Below, one piece after another: positions 1 to 7,268 of a stretch of 13,455 nucleotides of DNA. Source of the stretch: Candidatus Rokuibacteriota bacterium (GTDB taxonomy: Bacteria > Methylomirabilota > Methylomirabilia > Rokubacteriales > CSP1-6); contig JACQCL010000042.1 in assembly GCA_016201645.1 (NCBI GenBank), positions 1-13,455 of the forward strand, written 5' to 3'. Under the pieces are notes generated by a model that saw only the letters and a program-made list of their open reading frames with translations, did not search any database and had not been told where the DNA came from. How positions within the stretch are numbered: position 1 is the first letter of the stretch; each line of letters opens with the position of its first letter. A program made the position numbers and the translations under genes.

Positions 1-50
1 CGGAGCGCGAGGGCGACTTCGTCCGCGTTCCCAGGATCATCGAGGAGTAG
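1..50 (+). CDS. gatC: GatC subunit, C-terminal fragment (cut by window start)
   Basis: The frame beginning at base 3 reads EREGDFVRVPRIIEE and stops with TAG at 48-50. A short tail with 'VP+II/VIE' just before the stop is typical of GatC, the small subunit that braces GatA against GatB in the Glu-tRNA(Gln)/Asp-tRNA(Asn) amidotransferase. Position supports it strongly: gatA begins two bases after this stop and gatB follows, the usual gatCAB order. The GGAG inside the last codons (43-46) also serves as the ribosome binding site of gatA. Only about 15 residues are visible, so the call rests mainly on context. Confidence 0.8.
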   Translation, partial: EREGDFVRVPRIIEE

Positions 51-52
51 CC

Positions 53-1501
53 ATGCCGACGATCGGCGAGCTGGCGGCGCGGTACCGGAGCGGCGAGGCG
101 ACGCCGACCCGGGTGGTCGAGGCCCACCTCCGTCGGATCGAGGCGCTGGACCCGAAGGTGCATGCCTTCGTGACGGTGACGCGGGAGTCGGCGCTCGCCC
201 AGGCTGACGCGGCGGACAAGCGGTTCCGGGCTGGCACCCCCGTGGGCTCTCTCGACGGCGTCCCGCTGGCCATCAAGGATGTCATCTGCACCAAGGGGGT
301 TAGGACCACCTGCTCGTCGAAGATCCTCGAGAACTTCGTCCCGCCCTACGACGCCACGGTGATGACCCGGCTCACCGCCGCGGGGGCGATCATGCTCGGC
401 AAGACCAACATGGACGAGTTCGCGATGGGCTCATCCACCGAGAACTCGGCGTTCTTTCCGACGCGCAATCCGTGGGATCTGGCGCGTGTTCCAGGGGGGT
501 CCTCCGGCGGCTCAGCCGCCGCGGTGGCCGCGGACTTTGCGGCGGGCGCTCTCGGAAGCGACACGGGCGGCTCGATTCGTCAGCCTGCCGCCTTCTGCGG
601 CACGGTTGGCCTCAAGCCCACCTACGGTCGGGTCTCCCGCTACGGGCTCGTGGCCTTCGCCTCCTCGCTGGATCAGATCGGCCCCTTTGCCCGGGACGTG
701 CGGGGCGTGGCGCTCCTCCTTCAGGCCATCGCGGGGCACGATCCACTCGATTCGACGTCCACCGACGTTCCGGTCCCCAACTATCTGGCGGCGCTCGGGC
801 AGGGGATCCAGGGGCTCCGCGTCGGGATCCCGAGCGAGTACTTCATCGAGGGCATGGACCCGGAGGTGGAGAAGGCGGTCTGGGACGCCATCGAGGTGTT
901 GAAGCGGCTGGGAGCGAAGACCGAGAAGGTTTCGCTCCCCCACACCGACTACGCTCTGGCGGCGTATTACCTGATCGCGCCGGCCGAGGCCTCCTCCAAC
1001 CTGGCGCGCTACGACGGCGTCAAGTACGGCTACCGCGCTCCGGGGAGCAAGGACCTGATCCACATGTACGGGCGCACGCGCGCCGAGGGGTTCGGCCAGG
1101 AGGTGAAGCGTCGGATCATGCTGGGGACCTACGCCCTGAGCGCGGGGTATTACGAGGCGTACTACGGTAAGGCCCAGCGCGTGCGCACGCTGGTCAGGCG
1201 GGATTTCCAGCAGGCGTTTGAGCGGGTGGACGTGCTCGTCTGCCCCACCGCTCCCAACGTCGCGTTCAAGCTCGGCGAGAAGGAGGACCCGCTTCAGATG
1301 TATCTCTGCGACGTCTTCACCATCCCGGTGAACCTTGCCGGGCTCCCGGGTCTGTCGATGCCGGGCGGCTTCACGCCCGGCGGGCTCCCCATCGGGCTCC
1401 AGCTTATCGGCAAACCGTTCGACGAGGCCACGCTCCTCTCCGCGGCGTACGCCTACGAGCAGGCCACGCCCTGGGGGAGCCGCACCCCGGCGCTGACATG
1501 A
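53..1501 (+). CDS. gatA: Asp-tRNA(Asn)/Glu-tRNA(Gln) amidotransferase subunit A
   Basis: GatA is the amidase subunit. It hydrolyses glutamine and passes ammonia to GatB, which amidates mischarged Glu-tRNA(Gln) or Asp-tRNA(Asn) in the cytoplasm. The 482-residue product has the normal family length. The amidase-signature Ser-cisSer-Lys triad is complete: Lys75 in PLAIKDV, cis-Ser150 in the GGSSGGS stretch and nucleophile Ser174 in DTGGSIRQPA. The spacing between them matches characterised GatA enzymes. The ATG start follows a GGAG at 43-46 within the gatC tail. The TGA stop overlaps the gatB ATG (ATGA at 1498-1501), implying translational coupling. Presence of gatCAB implies that Gln-tRNA and/or Asn-tRNA is made indirectly; the window does not show which. 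Confidence 0.97.
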   Translation: MPTIGELAARYRSGEATPTRVVEAHLRRIEALDPKVHAFVTVTRESALAQADAADKRFRAGTPVGSLDGVPLAIKDVICTKGVRTTCSSKILENFVPPYDATVMTRLTAAGAIMLGKTNMDEFAMGSSTENSAFFPTRNPWDLARVPGGSSGGSAAAVAADFAAGALGSDTGGSIRQPAAFCGTVGLKPTYGRVSRYGLVAFASSLDQIGPFARDVRGVALLLQAIAGHDPLDSTSTDVPVPNYLAALGQGIQGLRVGIPSEYFIEGMDPEVEKAVWDAIEVLKRLGAKTEKVSLPHTDYALAAYYLIAPAEASSNLARYDGVKYGYRAPGSKDLIHMYGRTRAEGFGQEVKRRIMLGTYALSAGYYEAYYGKAQRVRTLVRRDFQQAFERVDVLVCPTAPNVAFKLGEKEDPLQMYLCDVFTIPVNLAGLPGLSMPGGFTPGGLPIGLQLIGKPFDEATLLSAAYAYEQATPWGSRTPALT

Positions 1502-2958
1502 CGACCACGACGGATTACGAGGTGATCATCGGGCTGGAGGTGCACGCGCAGCTCCTGACCCGGTCGAAGATGTTCTGCGGCTGCCCGACGGCCTTCGGTG
1601 GCGTCCCAAACTCCCAGACGTGCCCCGTCTGCCAGGGGATGCCGGGGGTGCTGCCGGTCATCAACCGCCGCGCCGTGGAATTCGCGATCAGGACGGGGCT
1701 GGCGCTCCACTGCACGATCAACGCCGGCTGCCGCTTCGCCCGCAAGCACTACTTTTATCCGGACATGCCCAAGAACTACCAGATCAGCCAGTACGAGGAG
1801 CCGTTGGCGGTGGACGGCTGGCTCGAGGTGGACGCCGACGGCGCGCCCCGCCGGGTCGGGATCCAGCGCGTGCACATGGAGGAGGACGTGGGGAAGCTGG
1901 TCCACGAGGGGACGCTGGAAACCGCCCGGGCCAGCCTCGTGGATTTCAATCGCTCGGGCGTGCCGCTGATGGAGATCGTCTCCAAGCCCGACGTGCGCTC
2001 CCCGGAGGAGGCCGCCCTCTACCTCAGGGCCATGCGCGCGATCCTGATTTACCTGGGCGTCTGCGACGGCAACATGGAGGAGGGCTCGCTCCGCTGCGAT
2101 GCGAACATCTCCCTTCGCCCACGGGGCGCGACGGAGTACGGGGTGAAAGTCGAGATCAAGAACATGAACTCCTTCAAGAACGTCCAGCGCGCCCTGGAGT
2201 TCGAAGCGAGCCGCCAGGCCAAGGCCCTCGCCGCAGGGGAGCGCATCGTTCAGGAGACTCGCCTCTGGGAGGCGGAGAAGGACTACACGCTCTCGATGCG
2301 ATCCAAAGAGTACGCCCACGACTACCGCTACTTCCCCGAGCCGGACCTGGTGCCGCTCCGGGTGGCCGAGCGGTGGGTGGATCAGCTCAGGACGACGCTG
2401 CCTGAGTTGCCCGCGGAGCGACGGCAGCGCTTCGTCTCCCAGTACGGGCTACCGCCCTACGACGCTGACCTCCTCACCCAGAGCCGCGCCCTGGCGGATT
2501 ATTACGAGGCGGTGGTGCGGGCGCATGCCAAGCCCAAGGTCGTCTCCAACTGGATGATGTCTGAGCTCCTGCGCGAGCTGCCGGGGGACGACGAGCAGGC
2601 GATCGCCAAATGCCCCATCCCGCCGCTGAACCTGGCCCGCCTGCTGGCGCTCATCGACGACGGCACCATCAGCGGGAAGATCGCCAAGGACGTCTTCGAG
2701 AAGATGTACCGCTCCGGCGAGGACGCCCCCACCATTGTCAAGCGCGAGGGGCTCGTCCAGGTTGCCGACGCAAGCGCCCTCGCGGCCGTCGTGGATCAGG
2801 TGCTCGCCGCCAACGCCCCCGCGATCGAGGACTGGAAGAAGGGCAAGAAGCAGAGCCTCGGCTTTCTGGTCGGCCAGGTGATGAAGGCGACCCAGGGCAA
2901 AGCCAACCCCACCCTCGTCAACCAGCTCCTGCTGGAACGCCTCCCCAAGCAGTCCTAG
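1498..2958 (+). CDS. gatB: Asp-tRNA(Asn)/Glu-tRNA(Gln) amidotransferase subunit B
   Basis: GatB binds the mischarged tRNA, phosphorylates the misacylated Glu or Asp side chain with ATP and amidates it with ammonia channelled from GatA. The 486 residues begin with the hallmark YEVIIGLEVHAQL. A zinc-binding CxC...CxxC set follows (Cys27, Cys29, Cys42, Cys45). Further on are the conserved HYFYPDMPKNYQISQYE core and EIVSKPD. The C-terminal 150 or so residues form the helical plus YqeY-like tail, with the usual WMMSELLREL, IPPLNLARLLALID and NPTLVNQLLLERL pattern. The start overlaps the gatA stop by four bases, so this is the last gene of a coupled gatCAB unit. Nothing appears truncated. Confidence 0.97.
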   Translation: MTTTTDYEVIIGLEVHAQLLTRSKMFCGCPTAFGGVPNSQTCPVCQGMPGVLPVINRRAVEFAIRTGLALHCTINAGCRFARKHYFYPDMPKNYQISQYEEPLAVDGWLEVDADGAPRRVGIQRVHMEEDVGKLVHEGTLETARASLVDFNRSGVPLMEIVSKPDVRSPEEAALYLRAMRAILIYLGVCDGNMEEGSLRCDANISLRPRGATEYGVKVEIKNMNSFKNVQRALEFEASRQAKALAAGERIVQETRLWEAEKDYTLSMRSKEYAHDYRYFPEPDLVPLRVAERWVDQLRTTLPELPAERRQRFVSQYGLPPYDADLLTQSRALADYYEAVVRAHAKPKVVSNWMMSELLRELPGDDEQAIAKCPIPPLNLARLLALIDDGTISGKIAKDVFEKMYRSGEDAPTIVKREGLVQVADASALAAVVDQVLAANAPAIEDWKKGKKQSLGFLVGQVMKATQGKANPTLVNQLLLERLPKQS

Positions 2959-2978
2959 TGCCGGGTGGGGGGAGGAAT

Positions 2979-3004
2979 CGGAAGGGGGGCGAAGCCCCCC
3001 TCCG
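2979..3004 (+). repeat. GC-rich hairpin after gatB
   Basis: A near-perfect palindrome: GGGGGGC (2984-2990), loop GAA, GCCCCCC (2994-3000). It is extended by CGGA (2979-2982) pairing with TCCG (3001-3004), with one bulged A at 2983. It lies 20 nt after the gatB stop and before the ftsE promoter, where a terminator would be expected. No T-run follows on either strand, so intrinsic termination is doubtful. It could be a Rho-associated 3' barrier or a copy of a dispersed palindromic element; one copy cannot decide. Confidence 0.5.
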
Positions 3005-3020
3005 AGCGTGGCGACAATCT

Positions 3021-3049
3021 TTGGCGTCCCCTTTCCTGCATCGTATAAT
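3021..3049 (+). promoter_or_regulatory. Probable sigma-70-type promoter of ftsE
   Basis: TTGGCG (3021-3026, 4 of 6 to the -35 consensus), then exactly 17 nt, then a perfect TATAAT (3044-3049). Transcription would start near 3056, only about 8 nt before the ftsE ATG at 3064. No Shine-Dalgarno sequence lies between, so the mRNA is predicted to be leaderless or nearly so. Confidence 0.7.
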
Positions 3050-3063
3050 GGCGTAATCCTTAA

Positions 3064-3735
3064 ATGATTCAGCTCTCAGGAGTCTCGAAGGAGTACCGGG
3101 TGGGGCCGGTCAAGGTCACGGCTCTCGCCGATGTTTCGTTCGGCATCGAAAAGGGCGAGTTCACGGTCCTGGCGGGGCCGAGCGGCTCGGGGAAGACCAC
3201 GCTGCTCCGGCTGCTCTACCGCGACGAGATGCCGACGGAAGGGGAGATTCGGGTCGCCGGCTACGACGTCACGCGCCTGCGCCGGTCGAAGATCCCTCAG
3301 CTCCGACGGGCGATCGGGGTCGTCTTCCAGGACGCCAAGCTCCTCCCCGGACGCACCGTGTACGAGAATGTGGCCTTCGTCCTCCGGGTGCTCGGAGCTC
3401 CGAGGCGGGAGATGACGGCCCGGGTGATGCAGGTGCTCAAGGCGGTGGGACTCTCCGCGCGGGCCCAGGCGCTGCCGGCGCAGCTTTCGCTCGGCGAGCA
3501 GCAACGGGCGGCGTTGGCGCGGGCGCTGGTCAAGGAGCCCGCCCTGCTCCTGGCCGATGAGCCCACGGGGAATTTGGATGAGGCCATCGCGGAGGAGATC
3601 CTCGACCTCCTGAAGGAGATCTGGAGCCGCGGGACCACGATCCTCCTGGCGACTCACCGGGCGACGCTCGCGGACCAGTTGAAGCGGCGCACGCTCGTGC
3701 TGCACCGCGGACGGTTGCTGAAGGACGAGGACTGA
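3064..3735 (+). CDS. ftsE: Cell-division ABC ATPase FtsE
   Basis: FtsE is the cytoplasmic ATPase of the FtsEX complex, which works as a mechanical switch for peptidoglycan hydrolase activators at the septum rather than as a transporter. The 223 residues are normal FtsE length. Visible motifs are Walker A GPSGSGKTT (38-46), Q-loop Gln89 in VVFQD, signature LSLGEQQR (141-148), Walker B LLLADE (161-166) followed by PTGNLD, and H-loop His198. The signature is odd: most FtsE proteins have LSGGEQQR, so Gly143 is Leu here. A TAA at 3061-3063 lies in frame just before the ATG, so no longer N-terminus is possible. ftsX starts 5 nt after the stop. The general family call (MacB/LolD-like ATPase) is certain; FtsE rests on the ftsX and envC neighbours. 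Confidence 0.93.
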   Translation: MIQLSGVSKEYRVGPVKVTALADVSFGIEKGEFTVLAGPSGSGKTTLLRLLYRDEMPTEGEIRVAGYDVTRLRRSKIPQLRRAIGVVFQDAKLLPGRTVYENVAFVLRVLGAPRREMTARVMQVLKAVGLSARAQALPAQLSLGEQQRAALARALVKEPALLLADEPTGNLDEAIAEEILDLLKEIWSRGTTILLATHRATLADQLKRRTLVLHRGRLLKDED

Positions 3736-3740
3736 AGGGC

Positions 3741-4625
3741 GTGCTGACGTTCGTCATCTCTGAGGCGCTGAGCAATCTGAGGCGGGGAGGGCGCGTCGCC
3801 GTGAGCGCGGTCCTCCTGATCACGCTCTCGCTGGCGGCCCTCGGGGCGTTCTGGGTGCTGTCGCTGAACCTCGGTCGGGCGGTGGGAGAGTGGCGCGACC
3901 GCCTCCGCATCGTCGTGTATCTCCGCGAGGAGCCTCCTCCGGCGGCGCTGGGCGAGTTCCTCCAGACGGTGGAAGCCGTCGGCGGGGTCCAGCGCCTCCG
4001 CTACGTCTCCAAGGCGGAGGCGCTCCGGACCCTGAGACAGCAGCTCGGCGGCCAGGCGAGCCCAGTGGAGCAGTTGCCAACCAACCCGCTCCCTCCCTCC
4101 GTGGAGATCACGCCGAGTCCCGAGGCATCCACGCCGGAAGGGACGCGCGCCCTCATCCAGCGGCTCTCAGCCCTCGCGGAAGTGGAGGAGGTGCAGGGGG
4201 GGACGGAGTGGGTCGAATGGCTCGCTCAGTTGCAGGGGCTCTTGCAGGTGATCGGCCTCGCGGTGGGCGCCGTCCTGGCACTCGCGGCGATCCTGACGGT
4301 GACGACGGCCACGACGCTAGTGCTTCACGCGCGCCGAGAGGAGATGGAGATCATGCGGCTGGTCGGGGCCTCCGAGATGGTGATCCGCCTGCCGCTGTTC
4401 CTCCAGGGCCTGGCCCAGGGCCTGGTGGGGGCGGCCGTGGCTGTGGGCGGCCTCGGCCTCGCTTACCGCTTCGCGCTCCCGACGCTGGAACCACTGCTCG
4501 CGGTGACACTGGGCCTGCCCCGCGCCGCATTCTTCTCGCCGGCCGAGATCGCGCTCCTCTTGAGCGGTGGCGCGGTGCTCGGGGCTGTGGGTGGGCTCAT
4601 GGCCAAAGGGGGGAGAGCCGCATGA
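3741..4625 (+). CDS. ftsX: Cell-division membrane protein FtsX
   Basis: FtsX is the inner-membrane partner of FtsE. Its periplasmic domain holds EnvC- or PcsB-type activators and transmits ATP-driven movement. The 294-residue product shows four membrane segments, at roughly residues 19-42, 168-196, 220-245 and 267-288. A polar periplasmic domain of about 125 residues (43-167) carries RIVVYLRE and RYVSKAEAL, typical of FtsX. The short cytoplasmic motif REEMEIMRLVGAS (199-211) is the family signature. The start is GTG at 3741, five bases after the ftsE stop; the region before it is GAAGGGC, a weak ribosome binding site, so coupling to ftsE is likely. Downstream lies envC, the expected functional partner. 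Confidence 0.94.
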   Translation: MLTFVISEALSNLRRGGRVAVSAVLLITLSLAALGAFWVLSLNLGRAVGEWRDRLRIVVYLREEPPPAALGEFLQTVEAVGGVQRLRYVSKAEALRTLRQQLGGQASPVEQLPTNPLPPSVEITPSPEASTPEGTRALIQRLSALAEVEEVQGGTEWVEWLAQLQGLLQVIGLAVGAVLALAAILTVTTATTLVLHARREEMEIMRLVGASEMVIRLPLFLQGLAQGLVGAAVAVGGLGLAYRFALPTLEPLLAVTLGLPRAAFFSPAEIALLLSGGAVLGAVGGLMAKGGRAA

Positions 4626-4761
4626 TGGCGTGCCAATACACGTCGCCTCGCGGCGTTCTCGGTCGACAGCGATCCTCAACGTACAACTGCGTACGCCTCC
4701 GGTCGCTGCCTCCCTCGGGCCTTGCGATGCTCGTGTCTTGTCACCCCAGACGGAGGCAGAG
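4626..4761 (+). other. Non-coding spacer between ftsX and envC
   Basis: This 136-base spacer separates two genes that otherwise look like one operon. One frame is open into envC but its translation lacks protein-like character and would place residues ahead of a clear signal peptide, so I treat it as non-coding. I see no convincing promoter: TCGACA (4663-4668) and TACAAC (4682-4687) are only 13 nt apart. It contains CGTA...TACG and GCGTACGC self-complementary pieces and is less biased in composition than the flanking genes. It may be an inserted intergenic repeat. Its last bases hold the envC ribosome binding site GGAGG (4752-4756). Confidence 0.5.
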
Positions 4762-5958
4762 ATGAGGGCGTGGCGGGTTGCTCTCGCCCTCCTCGCGGTG
4801 GGGCTGCTCGTCTCCCCGGCGTCGGCCCAGCGCCGGGACGACCAGACGCTCCGGCAGAAGGAGCAGTCCCTTGAGCAGACCCAGAAGCAGCTCAGGGAGG
4901 AACGGGCCAGGGCCGCCGAGGCCAGGAAGCGTGAAACCTCGCTCCTCTCGGAGCTCGAGGCCATCGAGCGGACATTAGGGGGGAAGCGGCGCGAGCTGGT
5001 CGTGCTGAACGGTCGCATCCGAACGGCGCAGGGGGAGATCCAGGGCCTGGAGGGGGAAATCCGGCGGCTCGAAGCCCAACGGGCCGGCCAGCAGGAGGTG
5101 CTCGGCCGCCGTCTCACGGCCATGTACAAGCTCCAGGCCCAGGGCGGCGCGCTCCCGTTGATCCTGGCCGGCGATGACCCCGTGGCTCGGGCGGTCCAGC
5201 TTCGTCACCTGACCACGCTCGCGGCTGTGGACGCCCAGCTGATTCGGGAGTATCGTGGAACGGGAGAGCGCTTGGCGGAGCGCAAGGCGCGCGTCGAGGA
5301 GCACCGGCAGGAACTGGCGGGCCTCCGGGCGAAGGTGGACGAGGAACGGCAGGCGGTGGACCGGGAGGCCGCCCGGCGCCGCGTGCTCCTGGCGAAAGTG
5401 CAGGAGGAGCGCGCCTACCACGAGCGGATGGTGGGCGAGCTCTCCGAAGCCGCCAAGCGGCTCGAAGCGCTGATCCGGGAGCTTCAGGCCCGGCAGCGTC
5501 GCGTGGCGAAGCTCCCGCCCACCAAGGGCGGCGAGCCCCCCGCCGTCGGATTCGGCAGGCTTCGGGGCTCCATGCCCTGGCCGACCGACGGGCGGATCGT
5601 GGGGGGCTTCGGCGAGCAGGTGCATCCCAGGTTCGGCACCCGGACATTCAAGCGCGGGGTTGACATCGAGGCCGACGACGGGGCGGGAATTGTCGCCGTG
5701 TATGCCGGCCACGTGGTCTATACGGGCTGGTTCAAGGGGTACGGTAACTTGATCATTCTCGATCACGGCCACGACTACTACACGCTGTACGCCCATGCCG
5801 CCGAGATCCGCGTCAAGGAGGGGGACGACGTGCGGCAGGGGCAGCTGATCGGCACGGTGGGGGATACCGGCTCCCTGGCGGGTCCTCGCCTGTACTTTGA
5901 AGTGCGTTACCAGGGGCGGCCCCAGGATCCCGCCGAGTGGTTGCGGCGACGCGGATAA
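4762..5958 (+). CDS. envC: EnvC-type murein hydrolase activator (degenerate LytM/M23 domain)
   Basis: EnvC-type proteins are periplasmic factors that, when pulled on by FtsEX, activate N-acetylmuramoyl-L-alanine amidases for septal splitting. With the ATG at 4762 the product has 398 residues. It starts with a signal peptide (hydrophobic 6-19, then SPASAQ). A long coiled coil fills about 28-250, and a C-terminal LytM/peptidase M23 fold covers about 270-398. The metalloprotease residues are mostly lost: Lys297 replaces the first zinc His of HxGxD, Asp301 remains, YAH His345 remains, and the final HxH is Arg376-Leu-Tyr378. It is therefore predicted to be an activator, not an enzyme. The start choice rests on GGAGG at 4752-4756 and the signal peptide. 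FtsEX immediately upstream supports the role. Confidence 0.9.
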   Translation: MRAWRVALALLAVGLLVSPASAQRRDDQTLRQKEQSLEQTQKQLREERARAAEARKRETSLLSELEAIERTLGGKRRELVVLNGRIRTAQGEIQGLEGEIRRLEAQRAGQQEVLGRRLTAMYKLQAQGGALPLILAGDDPVARAVQLRHLTTLAAVDAQLIREYRGTGERLAERKARVEEHRQELAGLRAKVDEERQAVDREAARRRVLLAKVQEERAYHERMVGELSEAAKRLEALIRELQARQRRVAKLPPTKGGEPPAVGFGRLRGSMPWPTDGRIVGGFGEQVHPRFGTRTFKRGVDIEADDGAGIVAVYAGHVVYTGWFKGYGNLIILDHGHDYYTLYAHAAEIRVKEGDDVRQGQLIGTVGDTGSLAGPRLYFEVRYQGRPQDPAEWLRRRG

Positions 5959-5982
5959 ACCGAGAGCGAGGAGGCTTCTCCA

Positions 5983-7260
5983 ATGGGTCCCATCCGGCAA
6001 GCGAAGAAGGCAGTGTTCATCACGGGGTTGTTGCTGTTGCTCACGCTTTCCCTCGGGGGCACGAGCGCCAGCAAGAGCACCGACACGAGCGCGACGTACG
6101 AGAACCTCAAACTCTTCACCGAGGTGCTCTCGATCGTCCAGAGCCAGTACGTGGACGAGGTGCCCCCGAAGGATCTGGTCTACAGCGCGATCAAGGGCAC
6201 GCTCCGCGGCCTGGATCCGCACAGCTCGTTCCTGGACCCCGAGATGTACCGGGAGATGCAGGTCGAGACCAGCGGAACCTTCGGCGGCCTCGGCATCGAG
6301 ATCACGTTGAAGGATGACGTCCTGACCGTGGTGTCGCCCATTGATGGCACGCCGGCTCACCGGGCTGGTCTGCACTCGGGCGACAGGATCGTCAAGATCG
6401 AGGGGATCTCCACCAGGGACATGTCGCTTACCGACGCGGTCAAGCGGATGCGCGGGAAGCCCGGGAGCAAAGTGACGATCAGCATCCTGCGGGAGGGCTG
6501 GACCGAGCCCAAGGACTTCACGATCACCCGTGAGCAGATTCATGTCCAGTCGGTGAAGAGTCAGGACCTCGAGCCCGATATCGGGTACATTCGCCTCCGG
6601 CAGTTCCAGGAGCAGACGCCTGCCGACTTGGACGCGACCCTGGAAAAGTTCACGCGAAATGGTGCCAAGCTTCAGGGGCTGGTCCTCGATCTCCGCAATG
6701 ACCCGGGCGGGCTCTTGACCGCGGCGGTCGAGGTGACGGAGAAGTTCCTCGAAGACGGCAAGCTGATCGTGTACACGGAGGGGCGCGTCCGGAACCAGAG
6801 CATGCGCTTCACCGCTCACGCGAAGAAAGCGTACCTCGACTTCCCGATCGTCGTGCTGGTCAACCAGGGGAGCGCCTCGGCCTCGGAGATCGTGGCGGGG
6901 GCGCTGCAGGACTGGGGCCGCGGGATCGTGCTCGGGACGCAGACCTTCGGCAAGGGGTCGGTCCAAACCATCATCCCGCTCTCCGACGGCTCAGGGCTGC
7001 GCCTGACGACCGCGAAGTACTTCACGCCGAAGGGACGGAGCATCCACGGCAAGGGGATCGCTCCTGACATCGTGGTCGAACCGCCTAAGGTGGTCGCGTC
7101 CGCCCAGCCCACCGAGACGAAGCCCGTCGCCATGCCCTCGCCCGAGGAGGAGCTGAAGAAGGACGCGCAGGTTCAGCGGGCCGTGGATATCCTGAAGGCG
7201 ATGCGCATTCTGGACAAGTCCCGGCCCGCGCCCGCGTCGCCCCAGGCTCAAGCGAAGTAG
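5983..7260 (+). CDS. ctpA: C-terminal processing peptidase, S41 family (CtpA/Prc-like)
   Basis: Serine proteases of this family cut periplasmic substrates near their C-termini; in several Gram-negatives they degrade murein endopeptidases and so limit wall hydrolysis. The 425 residues comprise an N-terminal membrane anchor or signal (about 10-25), a PDZ domain (about 95-175, with GGLGIEI and AGLHSGDRIVKI), and the S41 core. The Ser-Lys pair is present: Ser299 in NQGSASASE and Lys324 in TFGKGSVQ, 25 residues apart as in Prc and CtpB, with Gln328 four further on. A Pro/Ala-rich tail follows. GAGGAGG at 5969-5975 precedes the ATG. Its place 24 nt after envC suggests joint control of cell-wall hydrolysis, which is inference. 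Confidence 0.95.
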   Translation: MGPIRQAKKAVFITGLLLLLTLSLGGTSASKSTDTSATYENLKLFTEVLSIVQSQYVDEVPPKDLVYSAIKGTLRGLDPHSSFLDPEMYREMQVETSGTFGGLGIEITLKDDVLTVVSPIDGTPAHRAGLHSGDRIVKIEGISTRDMSLTDAVKRMRGKPGSKVTISILREGWTEPKDFTITREQIHVQSVKSQDLEPDIGYIRLRQFQEQTPADLDATLEKFTRNGAKLQGLVLDLRNDPGGLLTAAVEVTEKFLEDGKLIVYTEGRVRNQSMRFTAHAKKAYLDFPIVVLVNQGSASASEIVAGALQDWGRGIVLGTQTFGKGSVQTIIPLSDGSGLRLTTAKYFTPKGRSIHGKGIAPDIVVEPPKVVASAQPTETKPVAMPSPEEELKKDAQVQRAVDILKAMRILDKSRPAPASPQAQAK

Positions 7261-7268
7261 TTGTTTAG

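Noticed and set aside
4567..4761. N-terminal extension of EnvC by 65 codons
   Set aside because: It overlaps ftsX, lacks protein-like character and would bury the clear signal peptide starting at 4762, which has its own ribosome binding site.
6653..6667. TGGCAC on the minus strand as a sigma-54 promoter
   Set aside because: The -12 GC element is missing at the required spacing, and it lies inside ctpA in antisense.
4975..6966. 663-codon open frame on the minus strand across envC and ctpA
   Set aside because: It lies antisense to two clearly conserved genes, has no family motifs, and long antisense frames are expected at this GC content.
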